A DNA stretch of 54,244 nucleotides, taken from positions 1 to 54,244 of the forward strand of contig JASJEI010000011.1 of assembly GCA_030064795.1 (NCBI GenBank). Direction: 5' to 3'. A program made the position numbers and the translations under genes. The stretch comes from Pleurocapsa sp. MO_226.B13 (GTDB lineage: Bacteria; Cyanobacteriota; Cyanobacteriia; Cyanobacteriales; Xenococcaceae). Below are positions 33,143-42,576 of this stretch, piece by piece. Under the pieces are notes generated by a model. That model saw only the letters and a list, made by a program, of their open reading frames with translations, made no database searches and was not told the origin of the DNA. Numbering within the stretch: position 1 is the first letter of the stretch; each line of letters starts with the position of its first letter.

Positions 33143-35281
33143 ATGTCAACTTTTGCCTCATTAGAGGAAGCTTTAAAGTATTTTTTTGGTTATGATTCTT
33201 TTCGTCCAGGACAAAAGAAGATTATCGAAGCAGCTCTACAAAATAAAGATTTACTAACGATTATGCCGACTGGCGGGGGTAAATCGCTTTGTTTCCAGTT
33301 ACCAGCGTTACTCAGAACAGGCATTACGATTGTTGTCTCGCCTTTGATTGCCTTGATGCAAGATCAGGTCGATGCGCTACAGGATAATGGGATTAATGCA
33401 GTTTATCTTAATAGCAGTCTGGAATATCAAGAGAGGCGATCGCGTCAGATCGCTATATTAGAAAATCAGGTTAAGCTGCTTTATGTAGCCCCAGAAAGAC
33501 TGTTAAACGAACGATTTGGCTTGTTTTTAGAACGGGTAGACTCTCAAGTGGGTATTGCAGCGATCGCCATTGATGAAGCCCACTGCGTCTCAGAATGGGG
33601 ACATGATTTTCGTCCCGAATACAGCAAGCTCAAGCTGTTGCGTCAACGCTATCCTCAGATTCCCCTCCAGGCACTTACCGCTACTGCTACCAAAAGAGTT
33701 CGGCAGGATATTATTCGGCAGTTAAATTTGCGATCGCCCGAAATTCACGTCGCTAGTTTCGATCGCAATAATATTTATTATCAAGTACAGCCTAAAGACA
33801 GCAATATCTATCACAAATTGTTACGGGCAATTCGTAGCGAGTCGGGAGCGGGTATCGTTTATTGTCTGAGTCGTCGTAGCGTGGAGGAAGTCGCCACCAG
33901 ACTACAGCACGATGGTATTGCTGCTTTACCCTACCATGCAGGCTTATCGGACTCCGAACGGAGCCAAAACCAAACTAGTTTTTTGCGGGATGATATTCAG
34001 GTGATAGTTGCTACTATTGCTTTTGGAATGGGGATTAATAAACCCGATGTCAGATTTGTGTTTCATTATGATTTGCCTCGCAGTCTAGAGAGTTTTTACC
34101 AAGAGTCGGGGCGGGCGGGGAGAGACGGCGAACCCTCAAAATCGATTCTCTTTTTTAGTTTTGGCGATCGCAAAAAAATTGAATTTTTAATTAAACAAAA
34201 ACCCGATCCAGACGAGCAAAAGATTGCTCTACAGCAGTTACGTCAGGTGATTGACTATGCAGAGGGTAATGACTGCCGACGCACGATTATTCTGCGTTAT
34301 TTTGGTGAAAGATACGCTGGCAACTGTGGCAAGTGTGATAATTGTCTTAACCCTAAACCCGTCGAAGACTGGACGGTAGAAGCGCAAAAGTTTCTTTCCT
34401 GTGTTGCCCGTTGCGAACAAAAGTTTGGACTGAATCATATTGTCGATGTCCTGATCGGTTCGCGGAAACAGAAAATATATCAGTACGGACACCATTTACT
34501 CTCTACCTACGGTATTGGTAAAGGTAGGACTAGCGATGAATGGCGAATGCTAGGGCGATCTCTGGTGCATCAAGGTTTGGTAGGACAAACAACCGACGGT
34601 TATCCCGTTCTGAAACTAAATAAACGCAGTTGGGAAGTATTTCGCAATCAGTTACCAGTCAAAATTGCCGTTAACAAACACCAACGCCAAACTACAACTA
34701 CGTATAATCCCCGTAAAGCAGAAGCTCAATTGCTGTTTGAAAAACTCCGCCAACTCCGCAAGCAAATTGGCGATCGCAATTCTCTACCCCCCTATATGAT
34801 TTTTGCCGATTCTAGCCTCAAGCTGATGGCACAGGTACGCCCGACAACCATAGCGGAGTTCGCTAATTTATCGGGCGTAAATGAATATAAAGCCCAGCAG
34901 TATGGCGATAGTTTTATTTCGGCAATTCTCGAATTTAATGCCCAACATCAACTACCAGTTAGTCTTCCTGGTAAAAGTCATCTGGCTACCTTGCAGTTGC
35001 ATCAACAGGGGTTGAGCGTAGCAGAAATTGCCCAAGAACGTAGTTTAAAAGTATCGACAATCAATACCCATCTCAGCGAATTAATTGAAATGAATCAACC
35101 AGTTGCTCTCAATAAATTGGTTCGGGCAGATAAGCAGCAGACAATCATCAAAGTGCTGTCAAAAATGGGCGATACCACGCTCAAAACTATCAAAGAATCC
35201 TTGGGAGAAGACTATAGCTACGATGAAATAAAATTAGTGCGAGGCTGGTGGCGCAAGCAAATGAATAATAAGAATAAATAA
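33143..35281 (+). CDS. recQ: ATP-dependent DNA helicase RecQ
   Basis: The 712-aa protein has Walker A MPTGGGKSLCFQLP, the DEAH box AIAIDEAHCVSEWGHDF, motif VI QESGRAGRDGEPS and the RecQ zinc-binding cysteines (CRRTIILRYFGERYAGNCGK then CDNC). An RQC winged helix is followed by an HRDC domain near 545-620 (NSLPPYMIFADSSLKLMAQV). A helix-turn-helix stretch at the C-terminus (LSVAEIAQERSLKVSTINTH) resembles that of many RecQ proteins. It unwinds recombination intermediates 3'-5'. It lies 62 bases after the RidA gene. Confidence 0.94.
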   Translation: MSTFASLEEALKYFFGYDSFRPGQKKIIEAALQNKDLLTIMPTGGGKSLCFQLPALLRTGITIVVSPLIALMQDQVDALQDNGINAVYLNSSLEYQERRSRQIAILENQVKLLYVAPERLLNERFGLFLERVDSQVGIAAIAIDEAHCVSEWGHDFRPEYSKLKLLRQRYPQIPLQALTATATKRVRQDIIRQLNLRSPEIHVASFDRNNIYYQVQPKDSNIYHKLLRAIRSESGAGIVYCLSRRSVEEVATRLQHDGIAALPYHAGLSDSERSQNQTSFLRDDIQVIVATIAFGMGINKPDVRFVFHYDLPRSLESFYQESGRAGRDGEPSKSILFFSFGDRKKIEFLIKQKPDPDEQKIALQQLRQVIDYAEGNDCRRTIILRYFGERYAGNCGKCDNCLNPKPVEDWTVEAQKFLSCVARCEQKFGLNHIVDVLIGSRKQKIYQYGHHLLSTYGIGKGRTSDEWRMLGRSLVHQGLVGQTTDGYPVLKLNKRSWEVFRNQLPVKIAVNKHQRQTTTTYNPRKAEAQLLFEKLRQLRKQIGDRNSLPPYMIFADSSLKLMAQVRPTTIAEFANLSGVNEYKAQQYGDSFISAILEFNAQHQLPVSLPGKSHLATLQLHQQGLSVAEIAQERSLKVSTINTHLSELIEMNQPVALNKLVRADKQQTIIKVLSKMGDTTLKTIKESLGEDYSYDEIKLVRGWWRKQMNNKNK

Positions 35282-35300
35282 TACTCGATGGTTAATTTGT

Positions 35301-36020
35301 TTAAGATAAAGCAATAAATACTAAGAATCCCAAACAAAACAAAATAGCTAAAACTAAAAGCTTAAATTCAAAGCTCATTATTGTTCTTCTAGTTTTAGAC
35401 ATATTTACTCGATGAAACAAAGCAGTATGCTGTTTCTGTGTTTTTTTGAAATTAGAATATTTTTGCTTGACATGGTTTTTTGCCAATAAAAGCTCTACTT
35501 GGTCTAGATTAGGAGATTTTTGACTGGATAACTCTGAATTTGGCAAGTTATTAGAGGCATTATTCCTTTGAGAATCGAGATCCGATTTTAAATCCGCTTC
35601 TGGTTTTAGATTGCTGGTAATTTGTTTCTCTAGTAATTCCGATCTGATCGCCGAATACCCTTGATTAACTAGTTTTATCGACCATTCTAGCTCTTGGGAG
35701 GAGGCGTTTTTGAGCAGATAGCCTTTTGCTCCCAACTCTGTTGCTTTTCGTACGTAATCGTCTCCTTCATGACTACTGAGCATAATTATTTTGACTTGAG
35801 GAAACTTAAAGCGAATCTTATCTGCTACGGTCAAACCGTCGATTCCAGGCATATTGATATCTAGAAGAACAATATCTGGTTGAAGAGCTTCTATTTTTTT
35901 TAACGCACTCTCTCCATCTGAGGCATCGCCAATAATTTCAATTTCTGTTCTCTTTTCTAATAAGATTTTGATACCTTCGCGAACCAGTTTTTGGTCATCG
36001 ACTATAAGAATACGAACCAT
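35301..36020 (-). CDS. Receiver-domain protein with a C-terminal membrane anchor
   Basis: Residues 1-125 form a NarL-type receiver (ILIVDDQKLVREGIKILLEK, phospho-acceptor Asp 54 in VLLDINMPGIDG, Lys in GYLLKNASSQEL). Instead of the LuxR helix-turn-helix expected in this subfamily, a polar linker (about 130-210, Ser/Asn/Gln/Lys-rich) leads to one transmembrane helix at the very end (FKLLVLAILFCLGFLVFIAL, about 218-237). No DNA-binding domain is visible. The product would be a receiver tethered to the membrane on its cytoplasmic face. No histidine kinase is adjacent. ATG 36020 is the natural start. Confidence 0.85.
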   Translation of the reverse strand: MVRILIVDDQKLVREGIKILLEKRTEIEIIGDASDGESALKKIEALQPDIVLLDINMPGIDGLTVADKIRFKFPQVKIIMLSSHEGDDYVRKATELGAKGYLLKNASSQELEWSIKLVNQGYSAIRSELLEKQITSNLKPEADLKSDLDSQRNNASNNLPNSELSSQKSPNLDQVELLLAKNHVKQKYSNFKKTQKQHTALFHRVNMSKTRRTIMSFEFKLLVLAILFCLGFLVFIALS

Positions 36021-36416
36021 TAGTATATTTGGTAAAAATATTAGGGGACTTTGTTATCGGATTATTATCTTACATTTTGTAATTCATAGTAAAGTCTAGA
36101 TTCAAGATTATAATAAACCACACTTAGATTGGTTTTTTTATATTATCGGTTACACAATTAAATTACTTTTTGTAAACTTAGTCTCTCGCTCTGCATAGTA
36201 TTAGCTCTATGCTATCGATCTAGAGAGCAAACTTCAAATAAATCTTTGCTCTCTAGGTCAAGTCGCGATCTATTTCTCTTCATAATTTTGTCGCTTGAAA
36301 TTAACCGTACTCAAGAATAATTGAGAACTCGAACTTTTGCCTGGGAAGAACTTGACTAGAAAGTCTATAAAAACCGATAAAATAAAGAGATAATTGTCTA
36401 CTATAGTTAAAAATTT
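36021..36416. other. Intergenic region between divergent receiver and gatB genes
   Basis: These 396 AT-rich bases should hold both promoters. I see no strong hairpin, repeat array or coding frame. Confidence 0.6.
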
Positions 36417-37907
36417 ATGACTAGTGCTGCACTCCCCAAGACAGAGTACGAAGCAATCATTGGATTAGAAACTCACTGCCAACTAAATACCGAAACCAAA
36501 ATATTTAGTCGCGAGTCCACTAAATTTGATGGTGACAACCCCAATACGAACATTTCGCCAATTTGTTTGGGATATCCTGGGGTACTTCCTGTCTTAAATG
36601 AAAAAGTCTTAGAATATGCGGTTAAAGCAGGTTTAGCTCTCAACTGTCAGATTGCACCCTATAGTAAATTCGATCGCAAGCAGTATTTTTATCCCGATCT
36701 ACCGAAAAACTATCAAATCTCTCAGTACGATCTGCCGATCGCCGAACATGGTTGGCTCGAAATTGAAATTGTCGAAAAACCCAATACCGAACCCATCAGA
36801 AAAAAAATTGGCATCACTCGCCTACATATGGAAGAAGATGCAGGTAAACTAACTCACGGAGGTAGCGATCGCCTGGATGGTTCGACTTATTCTTTGGTAG
36901 ATTTTAATCGGGCGGGTGTACCCTTAGTAGAAATTGTTTCCGAACCCGACTTGCGTAGCGGGAAAGAAGCAGCCGAATACGCCCAAGAGATCCGTCGCAT
37001 TATGCTTTATCTGGGTATTAGTGATGGCAAAATGAACGAAGGTTCTCTGCGTTGTGATGTCAACATCTCGGTTCGCCCCGTCGGACAAAAAGAATTTGGC
37101 ACTAAAGTAGAGATCAAGAACATGAACTCCTTTAGCGCGATCCAAAAGGCGATCGACTATGAGATCGAAAGGCAAATTGTAGCGATCGCTCAGGGCGAAC
37201 CCATCTATCAAGAAACTCGTCTCTGGGAAGAAGGGAGCGGGCGTACTAAGAGTATGCGCCTCAAAGAAGGAAGTAGCGACTATCGTTATTTTCCCGAACC
37301 AGATTTACCTCCCATCGAAGTATCTCCCGAACAGCTAAAAACCTGGAAAGCTGAATTACCCGAACTTCCCGTGGCAAAACGCCACCGTTATGAAGCAGAA
37401 TTGGGTTTGTCTGCTTACGATACTAGAGTTTTAACAGAAGATCGCACCGTTGCCGAGTATTTTGAAGCTGCGATCGCTGCTGGTGCAGATACGAAACAAG
37501 TGGCTAACTGGGTAATGGGAGATATTGCCGCCTATGTCAATAGCAACAACCTCAAGATTACTGAAACCCAACTAAAACCTGAAACTCTGGCTGAGTTAAT
37601 TGGTTTAATCGATAAGGGAACAATTAGCGGAAAAATTGGTAAAGAAATTCTCCCCGAACTATTAGAAAAAGGCGGTTCTGCTCAAGAATTAGTCGAGAAA
37701 AAAGGCTTGATTCAAATCTCGGATACGGGAGAAATTGAGAAAATTATCGATGAAGTGATTGCTGCACACCCGAAAGAATTAGAACAATTCCGTAACGGTA
37801 AAACGAAGCTTAAAGGCTTCTTTGTCGGGCAAGTAATGAAGAAAACTAGCGGACGAGCCGATCCGAAATTGACCAATCAATTATTAGGTAAAAAGCTTCA
37901 AGGATAA
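36417..37907 (+). CDS. gatB: Asp-tRNA(Asn)/Glu-tRNA(Gln) amidotransferase subunit B
   Basis: The 496-aa protein has the GatB/PET112 signatures [73 protein letters not shown] and [22 protein letters not shown]-terminal Yqey-like tail domain ends [19 protein letters not shown]. It binds and helps transamidate misacylated Glu-tRNA(Gln), needed because cyanobacteria lack GlnRS. GatA and GatC are not in the window. A strong terminator follows. Confidence 0.96.
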   Translation: MTSAALPKTEYEAIIGLETHCQLNTETKIFSRESTKFDGDNPNTNISPICLGYPGVLPVLNEKVLEYAVKAGLALNCQIAPYSKFDRKQYFYPDLPKNYQISQYDLPIAEHGWLEIEIVEKPNTEPIRKKIGITRLHMEEDAGKLTHGGSDRLDGSTYSLVDFNRAGVPLVEIVSEPDLRSGKEAAEYAQEIRRIMLYLGISDGKMNEGSLRCDVNISVRPVGQKEFGTKVEIKNMNSFSAIQKAIDYEIERQIVAIAQGEPIYQETRLWEEGSGRTKSMRLKEGSSDYRYFPEPDLPPIEVSPEQLKTWKAELPELPVAKRHRYEAELGLSAYDTRVLTEDRTVAEYFEAAIAAGADTKQVANWVMGDIAAYVNSNNLKITETQLKPETLAELIGLIDKGTISGKIGKEILPELLEKGGSAQELVEKKGLIQISDTGEIEKIIDEVIAAHPKELEQFRNGKTKLKGFFVGQVMKKTSGRADPKLTNQLLGKKLQG

Positions 37908-37920
37908 TTAATAATTAATA

Positions 37921-37950
37921 AGGCGGGTAATGTCTACCCGCCTACTTTTT
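37921..37950 (+). terminator. gatB: Rho-independent terminator of gatB
   Basis: AGGCGGGTA (37921-37929) pairs perfectly with TACCCGCCT (37935-37943), loop ATGTC, followed by ACTTTTTC. It lies 13 bases after the gatB stop. Confidence 0.85.
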
Positions 37951-38046
37951 CTTACTAATGAATATTAACCAAACTCTAGATATCGATCATTAGGTTTTGT
38001 CGATTAAATTTATCTAAAAAGCTTACAGATATCAATACTAATTATT

Positions 38047-38409
38047 TCAAACTTCAGAACTTTTTTGACGTTTACGTGCCTTATTTACGGTGTTAACATT
38101 TTCCACTATCATTACAATATTGGCAATAGTCCCTACTCCTTGACCTGTTTTAAAAGCCTGCTCCTCAGATTCAGACGATAATGCAGCCAGTGTCATAGCA
38201 AAAAAGAAAGCATAAGCGAGAATTTTTAAAGAATTTACGCCCCTATTTAAATAGATCATTGCTGCTGGTAAGAAAAGCAAAGCGAGAACACCAGCTATTA
38301 CAGGATTTTTTTTCGCTAGTTTTTCGGTTCTTTCTATGTCTCTTTGAGTAGGAGAAAAGGGATTCCAAGGATTAGACTCTTGGGACTCTTTGGATTGCAA
38401 GTTAGTCAT
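38047..38409 (-). CDS. Small predicted membrane protein of unknown function
   Basis: The 120-aa protein has a Pro/Asn-rich N-terminus (NPWNPFSPTQRDIERTEKLA), two hydrophobic helices (PVIAGVLALLFLPAAMIYL and LKILAYAFFFAMTLAALS) and a soluble tail ending in a basic cluster (NKARKRQKS). The layout resembles small TM2-like proteins, with a short loop NRGVNS between the helices. I do not recognise a family. It is convergent with gatB. Confidence 0.6.
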   Translation of the reverse strand: MTNLQSKESQESNPWNPFSPTQRDIERTEKLAKKNPVIAGVLALLFLPAAMIYLNRGVNSLKILAYAFFFAMTLAALSSESEEQAFKTGQGVGTIANIVMIVENVNTVNKARKRQKSSEV

Positions 38410-38546
38410 AGTTTTTGTAAATTTAAAGATACCAAATAAACTTTAAAAAAATTATTACCTTGCATATGCGATCTCGATCTCAATTGAAGGGTGATCTCTC
38501 AAGAAACTTATAATTTCTATTTCTACTCAATCACAAATAACTAATC

Positions 38547-38846
38547 TTAGATAGAACTAAGTTCTTGGTCAAGATCGGGATCGTCACTTCTGAATACACG
38601 TCCATTAGGAAAGGTAATTAAAACAATATTGTCATCGTATCTTGCTTGAAAATCAAACAACCCCTCAATCTTGCAAAATCTTCTGGTATTCTTACCGCTA
38701 CCAAATTTACCCTTGCTGTTTTGGATGGCAAACCATCTGTCACCAATTACGCCACGTCGATCTAGGGACAATTCGGGACATGATTCACCAAGCAAAGACT
38801 TGACAGGATAACGCCATAATCGCTCAATTATTCCGCAAAAATTCAT
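38547..38846 (-). pseudogene. MOSC-domain protein, N-terminal fragment only
   Basis: The 99-aa frame starts at ATG 38846. Its sequence (IIERLWRYPVKSLLGESCPE, LDRRGVIGDRWFAIQNSKGK) is the N-terminal beta-barrel of MOSC/MOCO-sulfurase-like proteins, which normally have about 260 aa. The frame ends with LDQELSSI, and no MOSC core, including its conserved Cys, follows in any frame between 38546 and 38410. It is probably a decayed gene; a free-standing N-terminal domain cannot be excluded. Confidence 0.65.
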
Positions 38847-38957
38847 CTGGCTGACTTAGACCGCATTAAATAAACTTTTGCTTTAATCTTAGGATAGACG
38901 ATCGCTTCCGATCCGAGTTGAAAGATAAAAATAATTTAGCTTGAAAATCCGCCTCGA

Positions 38958-39542
38958 CTACAAACCGCTTTCCCGCATCGCTTCTAAATAGTCGATCGCA
39001 GCCTCTAGTTTATTTTCATAAGAATAGGAAAATTCCTCAAACCATCTTCCTTCCTCGGAGCGAGGATTGAGATTTTGCAGCCATTGTTTTGCTGTTTCTC
39101 GTAGTGCTTCTTTACGTCTGCGTTCGCGTAATTCTTCTCGTCGTTGTGCTTCAATAAGCTGCTGCTGACGACGTTGTTGTTTGGCAAGTCTTGCTTCTTC
39201 CTGTCTTCTCATTTCAGCAAATTTTGCCTCGCGTTTTCGCGCCTGCATCTGATAGTCTTGCTCGATTAAAGTATTGAGGCGATCGCGATACTTGCTTGAG
39301 TTTTTATCAGCTTGATTTTGCTTAGTAGGCGGTTGAGATGGCTCTGGTGAAGTGTTGGCTCTACCTCTTCCCGATTCTAATTCAGAACGTAATTCCGCCA
39401 ACATCCCCTCCATAGACGCAGAGGAGCTAGTAGAATTTTGGGGTGGTTGCTTTGATTTAGGAGCAGGGGGTTTTTTAGTACCACTTCCAGACTCTCTTTT
39501 CGGCTCAAATTCTGCTTTTAACTGAGCCAGTAAATCATCCAT
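38958..39542 (-). CDS. Slr1339-type salt-stress-associated cyanobacterial protein
   Basis: From ATG 39542 (MDDLLAQLKAEFEP) the protein has about 194 aa; a GTG at 39566 would add eight. It has two short copies of an L-L-A-x-L-[KR] motif (DDLLAQLKAEFE, EGMLAELRSELE), a Ser/Pro/Gln-rich linker, and a long basic coiled coil (about 90-160, rich in RREELRERRRK). The C-terminal block QWLQNLNPRSEEGRWFEEFS ... LEAAIDYLEAM matches my recollection of the Slr1339 'salt stress protein' family. Its biochemical function is unknown. It precedes nothing obvious and follows ndhN on the same strand by 57 bases, so the two may share a transcript. Confidence 0.62.
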   Translation of the reverse strand: MDDLLAQLKAEFEPKRESGSGTKKPPAPKSKQPPQNSTSSSASMEGMLAELRSELESGRGRANTSPEPSQPPTKQNQADKNSSKYRDRLNTLIEQDYQMQARKREAKFAEMRRQEEARLAKQQRRQQQLIEAQRREELRERRRKEALRETAKQWLQNLNPRSEEGRWFEEFSYSYENKLEAAIDYLEAMRESGL

Positions 39543-39599
39543 ATTTTTATCCGACACAGATACCACCCCATTCCTGTTGACTCGTAATTGTTTCTGAAA

Positions 39600-40076
39600 T
39601 TATGCTGCTGCTAGAGTGTCAGCCAAGGGTTTCCAGTTGACATAGCGATCGCCACCTAGTTCTAATACTACCTTAATTTTTGGCTCGTCTTTAGTCAGAT
39701 CGACTAAATACTGAATTTCTTGACGGGAGAGGATTTGTCCTTCCATAATCCACAGTGCCAATCCTTTGGCATTTTCAGGTAAAGTACTTAACTCATAAGT
39801 AGCAATAGGAGGTACGTAGTAGATATCACCAACACAGGCATCTTGTCCGATCGTCTTTTTGCCTAAATGGGGAGGACGTACACCGTGTATTCTAGTTAAA
39901 TAGGCTGCTAAATCTCCTAATCCCCTAGCAGTAATATTAATAGTCTGGTAGCCATAAGCCCGCAAACGTCTTTGATAACGCCCTTCCGATCCTCCTTCTA
40001 AGGGCATATATAAACCCAATGCACCATTTTTTTCTAAAGCGCGAATAAATGATTTTCCCGTGGTAATTAATGGCAT
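39600..40076 (-). CDS. ndhN: NDH-1 photosynthetic complex I subunit N
   Basis: The 158-aa protein has the NdhN blocks GKSFIRALEKNGALGLYMPL, GGSEGRYQRRLRAYGY, ARGLGDLAAYLTRIHGVRPP and IYYVPPIATYELSTLPENAK, over the full family length. NdhN is a peripheral subunit of the ferredoxin-linked NDH-1 complex used in cyclic electron flow, respiration and CO2 uptake at the thylakoid. It stands between a TetR gene and the Slr1339-type gene, all on the minus strand. Confidence 0.95.
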   Translation of the reverse strand: MPLITTGKSFIRALEKNGALGLYMPLEGGSEGRYQRRLRAYGYQTINITARGLGDLAAYLTRIHGVRPPHLGKKTIGQDACVGDIYYVPPIATYELSTLPENAKGLALWIMEGQILSRQEIQYLVDLTKDEPKIKVVLELGGDRYVNWKPLADTLAAA

Positions 40077-40138
40077 ACCTGATATATCTGTATATGTATT
40101 GATGTCCTTCAGATTCTATTTTAGAAGATATTTGTAAA

Positions 40139-40732
40139 TTAACTTAACGCACCTTTGAACATTAGTTTTAATGCTCGTCGAACATATTCCGACCATGATT
40201 CGGTAGTAGGAGGAAAAATCAAAGCATAAAGCATAATTCCGCTCATCGCATCAAACAAGAGATCGGCATCTAAATCTGCTTTAATTTCGTCCCGTTTTTT
40301 AGCTCTTTCGATGACGATCGCAAAAGCTTGACGTCGGGGTTGCAGATATTTTTCCCAGTAGATTTGAGCAAAGCTATGGCTATTTGCAGCACTGGCAATA
40401 ATCATGGCTACGGCTTGCCTCCCTGTAGCATTGAGAGTTATTTGAGCAGCACTTTTAATTAATCGATCTATGTCGCTCTCTAGACTACCCGTATCGGGAA
40501 TAATTACCTCCTGTCGAATGCTTTCAATTGCATCTGCTACTAATTCTTCTTTTCCTTTGTAGCGTCGATAGATCGTACTTTTTCCTACTCCAGCACGAGA
40601 CGCAATGGCTTCTATACTCATCGCCTCATAACCAAGCTCCCCTAATAATTCTAAAGTTGCTTGTAACATAGCCTGCTGGGACTTAATACTACGGGGTCTT
40701 CCTGCTGTTTTCTGATTAAGATCTTTCATCAA
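40139..40732 (-). CDS. TetR-family transcriptional regulator
   Basis: The 197-aa protein has the N-terminal TetR helix-turn-helix GRPRSIKSQQAMLQATLELL, EAMSIEAIASRAGVGKSTIY and RRYKGKEELVADAIES. The C-terminal ligand domain (about 80-195) is of the TetR_C_11-like kind. It diverges from the Coq4-like gene with only 44 bases between the starts, so it most likely represses that gene and itself. The ligand is unknown. Confidence 0.88.
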   Translation of the reverse strand: MMKDLNQKTAGRPRSIKSQQAMLQATLELLGELGYEAMSIEAIASRAGVGKSTIYRRYKGKEELVADAIESIRQEVIIPDTGSLESDIDRLIKSAAQITLNATGRQAVAMIIASAANSHSFAQIYWEKYLQPRRQAFAIVIERAKKRDEIKADLDADLLFDAMSGIMLYALIFPPTTESWSEYVRRALKLMFKGALS

Positions 40733-40753
40733 TGTTAATATAAATACGCAACG

Positions 40754-40770
40754 GTATCGTATCGAAATAC
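40754..40770. promoter_or_regulatory. Candidate TetR operator between divergent genes
   Basis: GTATCGTATCGAAATAC is an imperfect 17-bp inverted repeat (GTAT...ATAC) inside the 44-bp space between the TetR and Coq4-like start codons. Its location is the usual one for a TetR operator; the symmetry is weak. Confidence 0.35.
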
Positions 40771-40776
40771 TTACTC

Positions 40777-41295
40777 ATGAATAAGCGTTTTCACCCTCAA
40801 TACACCAATAAAAACAGTAGCCAAACACTACAACAAGGTTTAGAAGAATATTATCAGTTAAATCCCAATATTACCGATCCTAGAGAATTATCACCTGAAT
40901 TTGCTCGAATTTTAATAGCACATGATGTATCTCATGTCATTTTAGGTTGCGACACTCATATGTATGATGAAATCAAACTATTACCGCTAAGTTTTTGGAC
41001 GAGTGACTATAAATTTGCGGATTACGTTCGCACGCGCCAAGATTCTAGAATTAGACCAGCAATAGATATTATGTATAACGACCTCATCAAACAACATGGC
41101 AAATTATGGTTGTATAGTTCCATTTTGTTTGTCTTACCCCGAGTATTACCAGAGGTTGTCTTTATCTGGTGGAAAACTCGCGGTCAAAGAAAGTATTATC
41201 CATTTTTAAAATATGAATCATTGCTGGAGCGATCGCTAATAGACTTACGTCAGGAATATGACCTGTTGCCATTTATCGGTAGAGCAAAAACTTAA
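40777..41295 (+). CDS. Coq4-like protein with an H-D-x-x-H metal motif
   Basis: The 172-aa protein contains IAHDVSHVILGCDTHMYDEIKL. The arrangement H-D-x-x-H followed by Glu 12 residues later is that of the Coq4 zinc site (HDxxHx11E). The flanking text (LSPEFARILIAHDVSHVILG) also resembles Coq4. A hydrophobic stretch (LWLYSSILFVLPRVLPEVVFIWW) in the C-terminal half may contact the membrane. Coq4 acts in ubiquinone synthesis, but cyanobacteria make plastoquinone, so another role is expected. It is controlled in all likelihood by the divergent TetR gene. The call rests on the motif and is not certain. Confidence 0.5.
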   Translation: MNKRFHPQYTNKNSSQTLQQGLEEYYQLNPNITDPRELSPEFARILIAHDVSHVILGCDTHMYDEIKLLPLSFWTSDYKFADYVRTRQDSRIRPAIDIMYNDLIKQHGKLWLYSSILFVLPRVLPEVVFIWWKTRGQRKYYPFLKYESLLERSLIDLRQEYDLLPFIGRAKT

Positions 41296-41384
41296 GACAA
41301 AAACTAACTAAATCAATCCTCTATTACTTTCTAGTAACCTCGCTTCTGAAATAAGAATGCGCTATGGTGAAACCCGCGATCGCT

Positions 41385-42302
41385 TTAAGTAAGAGACTGA
41401 CAAAGATGTCGAAAATTGCAATATTGGCAAGATACGGGACTATTAGCATAAGAATAATTTTTTAGAGCATTCAGATTATATTTATGATTGCCCGTTACGG
41501 CTTGAATATCTGAAATACTATCGCTGATAAAATTCTCTATTTTTAATTTCTGGGATTTATCGAGCGAGTGTTGCTCAAATTTATTTTGCAATAAATTAGC
41601 TTCTACGAGTAACAAATCTTGTAAATTATAATCCGACCATCTGATACTGTTAACAACTGCTAAGGCATATAAGTATAGTTGTGTTGAGTAATCGCCGATC
41701 TTACTTTTACCAGTTTTCCAATCAATTACGCATATTTTATTTTCTTGATAACCGATTAATAAATCTGGTTGACCAATAATCGTAACGCCGTTAAATTTAA
41801 AAGACAATCGAAATTCTGTCTCATACCAATCTGCTTTGTCAACCAAAAAATCTATCAACTCCCGATCGGCGTATAGATTTTGATAGCATTGTTGAATTTC
41901 GAGAAAAACTGTTTCTAAATCTTGTTTTTTAAGCTCGAATTTATCTTCGTGAAGCTTTAGTGCCAAGTATCTATCTCCTGAATTAGCTTTGGTTACTCCA
42001 GCTTGACTATATTTTTTTTGTTGAGAAAACTTAAATTGCCTTTTCCCTAAAACTATAGTTTTTTGGAGCAATTCTGTGCAGGAAATAAGCTCGCCTTGCT
42101 GTAAACTAGGAGTGAAATATTTTTCTAAAGCTAAATGAACTAACCTGCCTTTCCAAGCATCAAGACTAGAAAGCTGTTTTCGTAAATATGCTTCTCGCCG
42201 TCGGTCATCTTTCGCATTGTGATGAGCCATAATATAGCGAAAAAAATACTGACGTTGGCATCTTTGGAAACAATTATGAGCCGAAATAGACCATCTTTTC
42301 AT
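41385..42302 (-). CDS. PD-(D/E)XK nuclease with a Cas4/AddB-type Fe-S cluster
   Basis: The 305-aa protein has an N-terminal cysteine in SAHNCFQRCQRQYFFRYI. The RecB-type nuclease core is TIIGQPDLLIGY (active-site Asp) and ICVIDWKTGKSK (Asp-x-Lys), followed by the Tyr-containing helix STQLYLYALAV. A C-terminal trio CQYCNFRHLC completes four cysteines for a 4Fe-4S cluster. This is the Cas4/AddB-like architecture, but there is no cas1/cas2 or CRISPR array nearby and no helicase partner, so it is best seen as a stand-alone RecB-family exonuclease of unknown role. An upstream His (VHLALEKYF) also fits the fold. Confidence 0.85.
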   Translation of the reverse strand: MKRWSISAHNCFQRCQRQYFFRYIMAHHNAKDDRRREAYLRKQLSSLDAWKGRLVHLALEKYFTPSLQQGELISCTELLQKTIVLGKRQFKFSQQKKYSQAGVTKANSGDRYLALKLHEDKFELKKQDLETVFLEIQQCYQNLYADRELIDFLVDKADWYETEFRLSFKFNGVTIIGQPDLLIGYQENKICVIDWKTGKSKIGDYSTQLYLYALAVVNSIRWSDYNLQDLLLVEANLLQNKFEQHSLDKSQKLKIENFISDSISDIQAVTGNHKYNLNALKNYSYANSPVSCQYCNFRHLCQSLT

Positions 42303-42495
42303 AGTCTTATTATATTAACCTTTTTGAAGCTCTCCCTAAAGTTAATTATTGAGAATTAATTTAAAAAGAGAAAGTGAAGACCAGCTATAAGAAACGCTTG
42401 TAGAAGGCATTTGCTAGAAACAGGAAGCGGAATCGCCTTGTGCGCGACGTAGTTCACCAATGGCTAATAAAGTTAACAATGAGTAATAAAAATTA

Positions 42496-42537
42496 CAACT
42501 AACAACTAACAACTAACAACTAACAACTAACAACTAA
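42496..42537 (+). repeat. Short tandem heptamer repeat, (CAACTAA)x6
   Basis: Six perfect tandem copies of CAACTAA lie in the 274-bp gap between the nuclease gene and phoU. Such short tandemly repeated repetitive heptamers are typical of cyanobacterial intergenic DNA. Copy number may vary between strains. Confidence 0.9.
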
Positions 42538-42576
42538 CAGATAGCCAAAGTAGTCCCTTGAGCGATCGCATCTGCT

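Noticed and set aside
41385..42302. Cas4-like nuclease as part of a CRISPR-Cas system
   Set aside because: No cas1, cas2, effector genes or direct-repeat/spacer array is present in the window.
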